This document shows positions 44,008 through 51,350 of a stretch of 51,350 nucleotides of DNA, piece by piece. The DNA comes from Alphaproteobacteria bacterium (GTDB lineage: Bacteria > Pseudomonadota > Alphaproteobacteria > Micropepsales > Micropepsaceae), in assembly GCA_020852655.1 (NCBI GenBank), contig JADZAI010000067.1:1-51350 (forward strand), in the 5' to 3' direction. The stretch's first letter is position 1. Each line of letters starts with the position of its first letter. Position numbers and translations under genes: made by a program. A model generated the notes under the pieces. The model ran no database searches. It was not told the origin of the DNA and was given only the letters and a program-made list of their open reading frames with translations.

Positions 44008-44031
44008 AGGCGTATAAAGGTGCGGTGATCT

Positions 44032-44394
44032 CTACGCGGCGGGCTGTAAACGGGCGGCCATGGCTTCGACGCGCTGGGCGAGGCGTTCGACGTAGGCGGC
44101 GGATTTCGCTTCGACCTGGGAGATGCGGTCCTCGACTTCCGACTGGACGCGGCGGGCGCCGTCGATGGCTTCGGCGGCGTCGTGCGCCTTGGCTTCGGCC
44201 TGTTCGAGATCGTCGGCCATCAGCAGCGAGGCCATCAGCATCAGCCGGGCATCGCCCACCTGGCCGACTTCGCGCGCCAGGCTGGTGACGCGCTCGTCGA
44301 CCACGGCGGCGAGGCGCAGGAGGTGTTCCTCCTCGCCCTCGCCGCAGGCAACGGCATAGGTGCGGGTGTTGATGGTGACGACGACCTGGGGCAT
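44032..44394 (-). CDS. zapA: Cell division protein ZapA
   Basis: A 120-residue FtsZ-ring stabiliser. The N-terminal fold begins VVVTINTRTYAVACGEGEEE and is followed by the conserved HLLRLAAVVDERV and the DARLMLMASLLMADDLEQAE helix that leads into a C-terminal coiled coil (about 55-115). It follows the DUF4164 gene by 6 bases, the usual pairing. In relatives the 6S RNA and cyclo-ligase gene come directly after zapA; here about 4.8 kb intervene. Confidence 0.95.
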   Translation of the reverse strand: MPQVVVTINTRTYAVACGEGEEEHLLRLAAVVDERVTSLAREVGQVGDARLMLMASLLMADDLEQAEAKAHDAAEAIDGARRVQSEVEDRISQVEAKSAAYVERLAQRVEAMAARLQPAA

Positions 44395-44400
44395 GGGCGC

Positions 44401-44664
44401 TTACTCGGCAAGAACGGACTGGACTTCGCGCATCGCGGAATCGAGGCGCGCGGACATGTCGTCGTGCAGGTCGTCGAGGGCCCGCACCTCGGCGCGCAGG
44501 CGCTCGATCTCTTCCTGCATCGCCCCCCGTTCGGCCTTCAGGCGGGCGAGTTCGTCATTCGCCTCGCGCGCCACCTTGCTGCCGTTGAGGGCGCCGGAGA
44601 GGCGCGCATCCAGGGCGTCCAACGCAACCGCAAGCCGGCTCAGGGCCGAATCCAGATCTGCCAT
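44401..44664 (-). CDS. DUF4164 coiled-coil protein
   Basis: An 87-residue protein that is nearly all coiled coil (LARLKAERGAMQEEIERLRA, then a second helix to the end). Short proteins of this type precede zapA in many alphaproteobacteria and are listed as DUF4164; a ZapB-like role in the division ring is a reasonable guess from size, coiled coil and position. ATG 44664 (MADLDSALSRLAVAL) follows GAGG at 11 bases; the frame open to 44868 crosses the tkt control region and is rejected. Confidence 0.85.
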   Translation of the reverse strand: MADLDSALSRLAVALDALDARLSGALNGSKVAREANDELARLKAERGAMQEEIERLRAEVRALDDLHDDMSARLDSAMREVQSVLAE

Positions 44665-44819
44665 CGCGGCACAATCCTCAAACACGCACGAATCCATGGC
44701 AACATAAACCCTTGGCCGCGCAAGGCCAATCGGCCCGCGCACAGCTATCGCGCGCCGCCCGCCTTGCGAGTCAGGGGGGCATTGTCTAAGCGGTCCCCGC
44801 GCCAGCCCGGAATCCACCC

Positions 44820-46808
44820 ATGACTGAGACTGCTCCCGCCACCCCGGAGATGACACGCCGCATGGCAAACGCCATCCGCGCGCTCGCGATGGACGCCGTA
44901 CAGGCGGCCAATTCGGGCCACCCCGGCATGCCGATGGGCATGGCCGACGTGGCGACGGTGCTGTTCTCGCAATTCCTGAAATTCGATCCGCGCGATCCGA
45001 AATGGCCGGACCGCGACCGTTTCGTGCTCTCGGCCGGCCACGGCTCGATGCTGCTCTATTCGATCCTGCACCTGACCGGGTATCAGGACATGCCGCTGGA
45101 TGCGCTGAAGCGCTTCCGCCAGTTGCACTCGCCGGCGGCGGGCCATCCCGAATACGGCCATGCCGGCGGCATCGAGACGACGACCGGGCCGCTCGGCCAG
45201 GGCATCGCGACGGCGGTCGGCATGGCGCTGGCGGAGCGCCACCTGAACGCGCGCTTCGGCGACGAGCTGGTCGACCACCGGACCTATGTGATCGCCTCGG
45301 ACGGCGATTTGATGGAAGGCATCAGCCACGAGGCGATCTCGCTGGCCGGGCATCTCAAGCTGAACAGACTGATCGTGCTCTTCGACGACAACGGCATCTC
45401 GATCGACGGCCCGCTGGACCTTTCGGAGAGCGGCGACCAGGTGGCGCGCTTCAAGGCGGCGGGCTGGAACGCGAGCCGGGTCGACGGGCATGATCCGGCG
45501 GCGGTGGCGGCGGCGCTGAAGGCGGCGCAGACCTCCGACAAGCCCGTCATGATCGCCTGCAAGACGGTGATCGGCTATGGCGCGCCCAAGCTCGCGGGCT
45601 CGTCGAAATCGCACGGCAGCCCGCTGGGCGCAGAGGAAATCGCCGGCGCCCGCGCCAAGCTGGTGTGGGAACACGACGCCTTCGTCATTCCGCAGGACCT
45701 TTCGGATGCGTGGTCGGCGGTGGGCCGCCGGGCCGGCGCAGCGCGCGCCGCCTGGTTGAAGCGGCTGGAGGGCTCGGCGCAGAAGGCGGCGTTCGACGGC
45801 GCGCTCGGCGAGGACGCCGCGGCGGCGCTGGCCGGTCCGATGGCGGCCTATCGCAGGGGGCTGATCGAGAAGCCGTCCAGCGTCGCGACCCGCAAGGCGA
45901 GCGAGATGGCGCTGGAAGTCGTCAACGCGGCGCTGACGACGACGGTCGGCGGTTCGGCCGACCTCACAGGCTCCAACAACACGCTGACCAAGGGGCTGAA
46001 GGGCATCCAGGCGACCGATTACGGCGGCCGCTATATCTATTACGGCATCCGCGAGCACGGCATGGCCGCGGCGATGAACGGCATGGCGCTGCATGGCGGC
46101 GTAATCCCCTATTCGGGCACCTTCCTCGCCTTCGCCGACTATTGCCGCCCGGCGATCCGTTTGGCCGCGCTGATGGGCATCCGCGTCATCCACGTCATGA
46201 CGCACGATTCGATCGGCCTCGGCGAAGACGGCCCGACGCACCAGCCGGTGGAACACCTGGCCTCGCTGCGCGCCATCCCCAACCTGCTGGTCTTCCGCCC
46301 CTGCGATGCGGTCGAGACGGCGGAGGCGTGGGAGGTCGCGCTGAGCCAGACCAAACGGCCGAGCGTGCTCGCCCTCACCCGCCAGAACCTCGCCCCGATG
46401 CGCGAGGCGGACGGGCCGAACCTGACGGCCAAGGGCGGCTATGTGCTGCGCGCCGCGACGAAGCCCGAGAAGGTCGCGCTGATCGCCACGGGCTCGGAAA
46501 TCGAGATCGCCGCCAGGGCGCGCGAGGCGCTGGAGGCCGAGGGGATCGGCACGCGGCTCGTTTCCCTTCCGTCATGGGAACTCTTCGGCGAGCAGGATGC
46601 GGAGTATCGCGCCGCTGTGCTGCCGGCGGGGCTGGTCAAGGTTGCCATCGAAGCGGCTTCCCCGATGGGTTGGGAGCGCTATATAGGGTCCAACGGAGCC
46701 TTCGTCGGCATGACGGGCTACGGCGCCAGCGCGCCCTACCAGGAGCTTTACCGGCATTTCGGGCTGACGCCCGAGGCCGTCGTCGCCGCTGCCAAGGCGC
46801 GGCTTTGA
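44820..46808 (+). CDS. tkt: Transketolase
   Basis: A thiamine-diphosphate enzyme of 662 residues moving two-carbon units in the pentose-phosphate and Calvin cycles. Visible motifs: [19 protein letters not shown] at the N-terminus, [12 protein letters not shown] and [10 protein letters not shown] (diphosphate and metal binding), then the pyrimidine-domain segments [18 protein letters not shown] and [16 protein letters not shown]. No strong ribosome site precedes ATG 44820, but the N-terminus fits the family. First gene of tkt-gap-pgk; divergent from DUF4164-zapA. Confidence 0.98.
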   Translation: MTETAPATPEMTRRMANAIRALAMDAVQAANSGHPGMPMGMADVATVLFSQFLKFDPRDPKWPDRDRFVLSAGHGSMLLYSILHLTGYQDMPLDALKRFRQLHSPAAGHPEYGHAGGIETTTGPLGQGIATAVGMALAERHLNARFGDELVDHRTYVIASDGDLMEGISHEAISLAGHLKLNRLIVLFDDNGISIDGPLDLSESGDQVARFKAAGWNASRVDGHDPAAVAAALKAAQTSDKPVMIACKTVIGYGAPKLAGSSKSHGSPLGAEEIAGARAKLVWEHDAFVIPQDLSDAWSAVGRRAGAARAAWLKRLEGSAQKAAFDGALGEDAAAALAGPMAAYRRGLIEKPSSVATRKASEMALEVVNAALTTTVGGSADLTGSNNTLTKGLKGIQATDYGGRYIYYGIREHGMAAAMNGMALHGGVIPYSGTFLAFADYCRPAIRLAALMGIRVIHVMTHDSIGLGEDGPTHQPVEHLASLRAIPNLLVFRPCDAVETAEAWEVALSQTKRPSVLALTRQNLAPMREADGPNLTAKGGYVLRAATKPEKVALIATGSEIEIAARAREALEAEGIGTRLVSLPSWELFGEQDAEYRAAVLPAGLVKVAIEAASPMGWERYIGSNGAFVGMTGYGASAPYQELYRHFGLTPEAVVAAAKARL

Positions 46809-46830
46809 CATTTGAAAGGATGAGAGGGTC

Positions 46831-47838
46831 ATGACGGTTCGGGTTGCCATCAACGGGTTCGGGCGCATCGGGCGCAACATTCTGCGCGCCATCGTCGAAT
46901 CCGGCCGCAAGGACATCGATGTCGTCGCGGTGAACGATCTCGGCCCGGTCGAGACCAACGCCCATCTGCTGCGCTTCGACAGCGTGCACGGCAAGTTCCC
47001 CGAAGAGGTGAAGATCGACGGCGACGCGATCATCGTCGCCGGCCAGAAGATCAAGGTGACCGCCGAGCGCGATCCGGCGAAGCTGCCGCACAAGGACATG
47101 GGCGTCGACATCGCGCTCGAGTGCACCGGCATCTTCACGGCGCGCGACAAGGCCGCCGCGCATCTCACCGCCGGCGCCAAGCGCGTGATCGTCTCGGCCC
47201 CGGCCGACAATGCCGACCTCACCGTCGTCTACGGCGTGAACCACCAGAAGCTGACGCCCGAGCACACGGTGATCTCGAACGCCTCCTGCACGACCAATTG
47301 CCTCGCGCCGGTCGCCAAGGTGCTGCACGACGCCATCGGCATCGCGCACGGCTTCATGACGACGATCCACTCCTATACCGGCGACCAGCCGACGCTGGAT
47401 ACGATGCACAAGGATCTCTATCGCGGCCGCGCCGCGGCGCTGTCGATGATCCCGACCTCGACCGGTGCGGCAAAGGCCGTGGGCCTGGTGCTGCCCGAGC
47501 TCAACGGCAAGCTGGACGGCACGTCGATCCGCGTGCCGACGCCGAATGTCTCTGTCGTCGATTTCAAGTTCGTCGCCAAGAAGACGACCTCGGTGAAGGA
47601 GGTCGAGGAGGCGATCAAGGCGGCCGCCGCCGGTCCGCTGAAGGGCATTCTCGGCGTCACCGACCAGCCCAATGTCTCGATCGACTTCAACCACGATCCG
47701 CATTCCTCGATCTTCCACCTCGGCCAGACCAAGGTGATCGAGGGCACGATGGTCCGCGTGATGTCGTGGTACGACAATGAATGGGGCTTCTCGAACCGCA
47801 TGGGCGACACCGCCGTCGCCATGGGCCGGCTGATCTGA
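46831..47838 (+). CDS. gap: Glyceraldehyde-3-phosphate dehydrogenase, type I
   Basis: A 335-residue glycolytic/Calvin-cycle enzyme. The NAD-binding start is [18 protein letters not shown], the active cysteine is Cys153 in [12 protein letters not shown], followed by the phosphate-binding [11 protein letters not shown] and [14 protein letters not shown], and the C-terminal [12 protein letters not shown]. Residues after VVAVNDL (no Asp-rich NAD-specific pocket change is obvious) do not settle NAD versus NADP preference. AAAGGA lies before ATG 46831, 22 bases after tkt. The stop overlaps the pgk start by one base (TGATG). Confidence 0.98.
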   Translation: MTVRVAINGFGRIGRNILRAIVESGRKDIDVVAVNDLGPVETNAHLLRFDSVHGKFPEEVKIDGDAIIVAGQKIKVTAERDPAKLPHKDMGVDIALECTGIFTARDKAAAHLTAGAKRVIVSAPADNADLTVVYGVNHQKLTPEHTVISNASCTTNCLAPVAKVLHDAIGIAHGFMTTIHSYTGDQPTLDTMHKDLYRGRAAALSMIPTSTGAAKAVGLVLPELNGKLDGTSIRVPTPNVSVVDFKFVAKKTTSVKEVEEAIKAAAAGPLKGILGVTDQPNVSIDFNHDPHSSIFHLGQTKVIEGTMVRVMSWYDNEWGFSNRMGDTAVAMGRLI

Positions 47839-49028
47839 TGGCGTTTCGCCGCCTCGCCGATGCGGATGCGAAGGGCAAGACGGCCCTCGTCCGCGTCGAT
47901 TTCAACGTGCCGATGGCCGACGGCAAGGTCACCGACGACACGCGCCTGAAGGCCGCGCTGCCGACGATCCGCGCGCTCTCGTGGAAGGGCGCGAAGGTGG
48001 TGCTGCTCGCCCATTTCGACCGGCCCAAGGGCAAGCGCGTGCCGGAGATGTCGCTGAAGCCCATCGTCGCGCCGCTGGCGAAGCTGTGGGGCCAGCCGGT
48101 CGCCTTCGCCGACGACTGCGTCGGCCCCGAGGCGGAAGCGGCGATCAAGGCGCTGCCCGAGGGCGGCGTGATCCTGCTGGAGAACACGCGCTATCACGCG
48201 GGCGAGGAGAAGAACGATCCGGCGCTGGCGAAGCAGATCGCGGCGCTCGGCGACATCTATGTCAACGACGCCTTCTCCGCTGCGCACCGCGCGCATGTGA
48301 CGACCGAGGGCCTCGCCCATCTGCTGCCGGCCTATGCCGGGCTCGCGATGGAGAAGGAGCTTGATGCGCTGGAAGCCGCGCTCGGGAAGCCGAAGCGCCC
48401 GGTGCTGGGGATCGTCGGCGGCTCGAAGGTTTCGACCAAGCTGGACCTGCTGAAGAACCTCGTCGGCAAGCTCGACAGGCTGGCGATCGGCGGCGGCATG
48501 GCGAACACCTTCCTGTTCGCGCAAGGCCACGAGATCGGCGCCTCCTATGCCGAGAAGGACATGGCCGATACGGCGCGCGAGATCATCGCGGCGGCGGGCA
48601 AGAGCAATTGCGAATTGCTGCTGCCGATCGACATCGTCGTCGCCGAGGTGATGCAGCCGGGGGCGGCGAGCCGCGTGCGCGGCCTCGGCCAGGTCGACGA
48701 GCACGAGCGCATCCTCGACGCGGGGCCCGAGACGGTGGCGCGCCTCGCGAAGGCGATGGACAGCTCGGCGACGCTGATCTGGAACGGGCCGCTGGGGGTC
48801 TTCGAGATGCCGCCTTTCGACAAGGGCACCGTCGCGGCGGCGAAGCACGCGGCGGGCCTGGCGAAGGCCGGCAGGATCATCGCGGTGGCCGGCGGCGGCG
48901 ACACGGTGGCGGCGCTGAACCATGCCGGCGTGACCAACGACTTCACCTTCATCTCGACGGCGGGCGGCGCCTTCCTGGAATGGATGGAAGGCAAGGACCT
49001 GCCCGGCGTCGCGGCGCTGGAAGGCTGA
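47838..49028 (+). CDS. pgk: Phosphoglycerate kinase
   Basis: A 396-residue two-domain kinase. The N-domain has [19 protein letters not shown] and [10 protein letters not shown] (substrate-binding His/Arg), then [16 protein letters not shown]. The hinge and nucleotide domain have [27 protein letters not shown] and [12 protein letters not shown]. Its ATG overlaps the gap stop, and a strong terminator begins on its own stop codon, so tkt-gap-pgk is a complete operon. The aldolase gene that often follows is 1.6 kb downstream. Confidence 0.98.
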   Translation: MAFRRLADADAKGKTALVRVDFNVPMADGKVTDDTRLKAALPTIRALSWKGAKVVLLAHFDRPKGKRVPEMSLKPIVAPLAKLWGQPVAFADDCVGPEAEAAIKALPEGGVILLENTRYHAGEEKNDPALAKQIAALGDIYVNDAFSAAHRAHVTTEGLAHLLPAYAGLAMEKELDALEAALGKPKRPVLGIVGGSKVSTKLDLLKNLVGKLDRLAIGGGMANTFLFAQGHEIGASYAEKDMADTAREIIAAAGKSNCELLLPIDIVVAEVMQPGAASRVRGLGQVDEHERILDAGPETVARLAKAMDSSATLIWNGPLGVFEMPPFDKGTVAAAKHAAGLAKAGRIIAVAGGGDTVAALNHAGVTNDFTFISTAGGAFLEWMEGKDLPGVAALEG

Positions 49029-49053
49029 GGCCGCGGGTCAGGCGGCCTTTTTT
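49028..49053 (+). terminator. Rho-independent terminator of tkt-gap-pgk
   Basis: A 7-bp perfect stem AGGCCGC / GCGGCCT (49028-49034 with 49042-49048) with a 7-base loop is followed by T5 (49049-49053). It overlaps the 3' end of the convergent AhpD-like gene, where the T-run encodes the Lys-Lys of its EAKKAA tail. Confidence 0.88.
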
Positions 49054-49394
49054 GCCTCGGTGAACTGGTCGTAGGCGCGCAGCGCATCGGCGGCATACAT
49101 CAGCGCCGGGCCGCCGCCCATGTAGACGGTCATCGCCATGAGCTCGGCGATCTCCTCGCGCGTCGCGCCGAGGTCGACCAGCGCCTTGGCGTGGAAGCCG
49201 ATGCAGCCGTCGCAGCGCTGGCTGACGCCGATCGCCAGCGCGACCAGCTCTTTCGTCTTCTTGCTGAGCGCGCCGTCGGCGGTGCTCTCGCGCGCCAGGT
49301 CGCCGAAGCCCTTCATGGCGGCGGGCTGGAGCTTCCGCAACTGGCCCATATAGGCCGAGATGTCGCGGGTGAGGGCGGCGTAGTCCTTGGTCAT
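49038..49394 (-). CDS. Carboxymuconolactone decarboxylase/AhpD-like protein
   Basis: A 118-residue protein of the AhpD-like fold, with the redox/proton-relay motif C61-x-x-C64-x3-H68 in RCDGCIGFHAKA and the flanking LSKKTKELVALAIGVS. Members reduce peroxides, decarboxylate gamma-carboxymuconolactone or act on unknown substrates; the CxxC favours a redox role. It is divergent from an ArsR-type gene with only 44 bases between the starts, which suggests control by that regulator. AGG lies 7 bases before ATG 49394. Confidence 0.92.
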   Translation of the reverse strand: MTKDYAALTRDISAYMGQLRKLQPAAMKGFGDLARESTADGALSKKTKELVALAIGVSQRCDGCIGFHAKALVDLGATREEIAELMAMTVYMGGGPALMYAADALRAYDQFTEAKKAA

Positions 49395-49420
49395 GGCAAG
49401 CCTCTTGTCATTTCGTGTTT

Positions 49421-49434
49421 TTATAATATCATAA
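49421..49434. promoter_or_regulatory. ArsR-type operator candidate TTATAATATCATAA
   Basis: A near-perfect 14-base palindrome (12 of 14 positions symmetrical) between the divergent AhpD-like and arsR-type genes. It contains a plus-strand TATAAT (49422-49427) and an overlapping minus-strand TATAAA-like box (49424-49419), so binding would block both promoters. Confidence 0.55.
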
Positions 49435-49438
49435 TTTT

Positions 49439-49756
49439 ATGAATCGTAAAGCGTCCTCCGCTCTCGCCGACCTCGGTCCGCGCGCCGCGGCCTGCGCCGA
49501 TTTCCTGAAAGGGCTGGCGAACGAGCACCGGCTGCTGATCCTGTGCGCGCTGGCCGAGGGGCCCAAGAACGTGGCGGCGCTCATCGCCGTCACCGGCATC
49601 GCGCCGAGCTCGATGTCGCAGCACCTCGCGAAGCTGAAGGCGGAAGGCATCGTCGCCTTCGAACGCGAGCACCGGACGCTCACCTATGCCATCGCCCACC
49701 CGGCGACCGCGCAGATCATGCGCACGCTGCACAGCCATTTCTGCGGGGAGGCATAG
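49439..49756 (+). CDS. ArsR/SmtB-family transcriptional regulator
   Basis: A 105-residue winged-helix repressor: FLKGLANEHRLLILCALAEG is the family entry motif, then the recognition helix region GIAPSSMSQHLAKLKAEGIV and wing FEREHRTLTYAI. The metal site ELCVCDL of ArsR is absent; the only cysteines are Cys19 (AACADF), Cys36 (LCALAEG) and Cys103 (HFCGEA), so it may sense a redox or organic signal. A TATAAT box ends 11 bases before ATG 49439 and there is no Shine-Dalgarno sequence, so the mRNA may be almost leaderless. Confidence 0.92.
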   Translation: MNRKASSALADLGPRAAACADFLKGLANEHRLLILCALAEGPKNVAALIAVTGIAPSSMSQHLAKLKAEGIVAFEREHRTLTYAIAHPATAQIMRTLHSHFCGEA

Positions 49757-49839
49757 GGAATGTCCGAACCCGCCCGGAAGGAACCTCAGGCGCGCCAGGC
49801 GCTTGAGGTGGCATAGTGGCGGGACAAGGAGTGCCAAGC

Positions 49840-50535
49840 ATGGGCGGATTGCCGATCGTCTTCATCCCGGGCCTGCTGACCACCGGGCGGATCTACCAGC
49901 ACCAGGCCGAGCATCTCGGCCAGCGCCACCCGATCCTCTTCGCCAATTCCTGGTCCGGGGCGACCATGGCCGAGAGTGCGCGCCAGATCCTGGACGCGGC
50001 GCCGGAGCGTTTCGCGCTCGTCGGAACCTCGATGGGCGGCTATGTCGCCTTCGAGATCCTGCGCCAGGCCGCCGGCCGGGTCGCGCGGCTCGCCCTGCTG
50101 AGCACCAGCGCCCGCCCCGATACGCGGGAGCGCAGTGCCGGGCGGCGCGAGCAGGTTGCGGCGGTGCGCCAGCGCGGCATCCGCTGGGGCAGTCTGGCGC
50201 TGTGGCCGAACCTCGTCCACCCGGCCCGGCACGAGGATTTGGCCTTGCGGCGGGTGTTCATCGAGATGGCCGAGGAACTGGGGCCCGACGCCTTCGCCCG
50301 CCAGATCGAGGCGATCATCGGGCGGCCGGATTCCCGTCCGCTGCTCCCATCGATCACGGTGCCGACGCTCGTCGTGGCGGGGGCGGAGGACCAGCTCATC
50401 CCGCCCGAAAACGCCAGGGAAATGGCCGAGGGAATCGCCGGCGCCCGGCTCGAAATCGTCCCCCATTGCGCCCACATGGGGATGATCGAACGACCCGAGA
50501 GCTACACGAAGCTGCTGAGCGCGTTTCTGGACTGA
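49840..50535 (+). CDS. Alpha/beta-hydrolase
   Basis: A 231-residue serine hydrolase of the alpha/beta fold. The nucleophile elbow is GTSMGGYVA, the acid is Asp in AGAEDQLIPP and the catalytic His lies in PHCAHMGMIERP. The oxyanion region is FIPGLLTTGRIY. ATG 49840 with AAGGA at 9 bases is preferred over GTG 49816. Esterase, lactonase or dehalogenase activity cannot be told from sequence. It lies 83 bases after the arsR-type gene and 90 before fba; relation to either is unclear. Confidence 0.88.
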   Translation: MGGLPIVFIPGLLTTGRIYQHQAEHLGQRHPILFANSWSGATMAESARQILDAAPERFALVGTSMGGYVAFEILRQAAGRVARLALLSTSARPDTRERSAGRREQVAAVRQRGIRWGSLALWPNLVHPARHEDLALRRVFIEMAEELGPDAFARQIEAIIGRPDSRPLLPSITVPTLVVAGAEDQLIPPENAREMAEGIAGARLEIVPHCAHMGMIERPESYTKLLSAFLD

Positions 50536-50625
50536 GCGGAGGGCCGCCGGCGCCCCTGCGTTGACGGGCCGGACGCAAACCCGCAATACCTGCCGGGAAC
50601 ACGGACAACGCTGAAGAGGACACAC

Positions 50626-51350
50626 ATGGCCCGCATTACCTTGCGCCAACTGCTCGATCACGCGGCGGAGCACGGATACGGCCTGCCGGCGTTCAACATC
50701 AACAACATGGAACAGGGCCTGGCGATCATGGAGGCGGCCGAACAGGTCAACGCCCCGGTGATCATCCAGGCGAGCCGCGGCGCGCGGACCTATGCCAACG
50801 ACATCGTGCTGGCGCGGCTGATCGATGCGCTGACCGAGATGTATCCCGCGATCCCGGTCTGCATGCACCAGGACCACGGCAACGGCCCGGCGACCTGCGC
50901 CACCGCCATCCAGTACGGCTTCACCTCCGTCATGATGGACGGCAGCCTGAAGGAAGACGCCAAGACGCCCGCCGACTATGCCTACAACGTCGACGTCACC
51001 CGCCGCGTGGTGGACATGGCGCATGCCTGCGGCGTCTCGGTGGAAGGCGAACTCGGCGTGCTCGGCAGCCTCGAAACCGGCATGGGCGAGGCCGAGGACG
51101 GCCACGGCGCCGAAGGCAAGCTCGACCACTCGCAGCTCCTCACCGATCCCGACCAGGCGGTCGACTTCGTGAAGCGCACCCAGGTCGACGCGCTGGCCAT
51201 CGCCATGGGCACCAGCCACGGCGCCTATAAATTCTCGCGCAAGCCGGACGGCGCGGTGCTGGCGATGAACGTGATCGAGGAAATCCACCGCCGCCTGCCG
51301 AACACGCACCTCGTGATGCACGGTTCCTCGTCGGTGCCGCAGGAGCTCCA
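50626..51350 (+). CDS. fba: Fructose-bisphosphate aldolase class II (3' end outside window)
   Basis: The first 241 codons of a zinc-dependent class II aldolase, which joins dihydroxyacetone phosphate and glyceraldehyde 3-phosphate. Metal-ligand and active-site segments: [19 protein letters not shown] (His-Gln-Asp-His), [38 protein letters not shown] and [12 protein letters not shown]. The [20 protein letters not shown] loop is typical of the Calvin-cycle (CbbA, class IIB) type, usually about 350 residues. GAAGAGGA lies 7 bases upstream of ATG 50626. The gene runs off the window at 51350. Confidence 0.97.
   Translation, partial: MARITLRQLLDHAAEHGYGLPAFNINNMEQGLAIMEAAEQVNAPVIIQASRGARTYANDIVLARLIDALTEMYPAIPVCMHQDHGNGPATCATAIQYGFTSVMMDGSLKEDAKTPADYAYNVDVTRRVVDMAHACGVSVEGELGVLGSLETGMGEAEDGHGAEGKLDHSQLLTDPDQAVDFVKRTQVDALAIAMGTSHGAYKFSRKPDGAVLAMNVIEEIHRRLPNTHLVMHGSSSVPQEL

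Noticed and set aside
44712..44729. TTGGCC-GCGCAA-GGCCAA hairpin between the DUF4164 and tkt genes considered as a terminator or riboswitch
   Set aside because: It lies upstream of both divergent genes, is short and has no T-run.
49786..51321. Open frame of 511 codons on the minus strand
   Set aside because: Antisense to the hydrolase and fba genes.

Overview
The window reads as ordinary chromosome of a GC-rich alphaproteobacterium. The signs are: the gene orders ruvC-ruvA-ruvB-ybgC, tolQ-tolR-tolA-tolB-pal and zapA-DUF4164 / tkt-gap-pgk-fba; a 6S RNA of the alphaproteobacterial type just upstream of the 5-formyltetrahydrofolate cyclo-ligase gene; and palindromic intergenic repeats like those common in Hyphomicrobiales (Rhizobiales) and neighbouring orders. 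No tRNA, rRNA, CRISPR array, insertion sequence or phage structural gene was seen. Genes are packed tightly, with many 4-base ATGA or TGATG overlaps, and no gene-free stretch exceeds 300 bases.

Layout. 1-6948: the 3' end of groL with a strong terminator, a beta-carbonic anhydrase, tryptophan 2,3-dioxygenase, a small lipoprotein, a membrane-anchored PQQ/haem c alcohol dehydrogenase, a UPF0126 membrane protein and a PKHD-type dioxygenase. 7008-11053: an OprB-type porin divergent from an imelysin / di-haem DUF1111 pair, probably an iron-linked locus. 11115-15344: PRC-barrel protein, DUF1345, DUF2237, LOG-family and DUF885 genes. 15348-19734: argJ (with an unusual basic N-terminal tail) and secA. 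19767-21399: an overlapping nucleotidyltransferase-HEPN-phosphotransferase operon, the best candidate for an undescribed system. 21454-25963: pal-tolB-tolA-tolR-tolQ on the minus strand. 26244-29671: an accessory block between tolQ and ybgC holding two secreted proteins, a GFA protein, a two-gene minus-strand unit with its own promoter and operator-like palindrome, and an RTX-repeat protein. 29860-32504: ybgC-ruvB-ruvA-ruvC. 32559-33466: a PIN toxin with an unusual two-domain antitoxin, followed by a nested-hairpin repeat. 33680-39226: yebC, a LuxR-type regulator, an FAD oxidoreductase, DUF2461, a YmdB-like phosphoesterase, the folate cyclo-ligase and 6S RNA. 39278-43926: a second accessory block (GFA protein, P-type ATPase, universal stress protein, secreted protein). 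44032-51350: zapA, DUF4164, then tkt-gap-pgk, an ArsR/AhpD-like pair, a hydrolase and the start of a class II fructose-bisphosphate aldolase.

Together the core blocks serve protein folding and export (GroEL, SecA), envelope integrity during division (Tol-Pal, YbgC, ZapA), Holliday-junction processing (RuvABC) and central carbon flow (Tkt, Gap, Pgk, Fba). The accessory genes sit between these conserved blocks. All identifications come from reading motifs and recalling families; no database search or computation was run, and family numbers are from memory.
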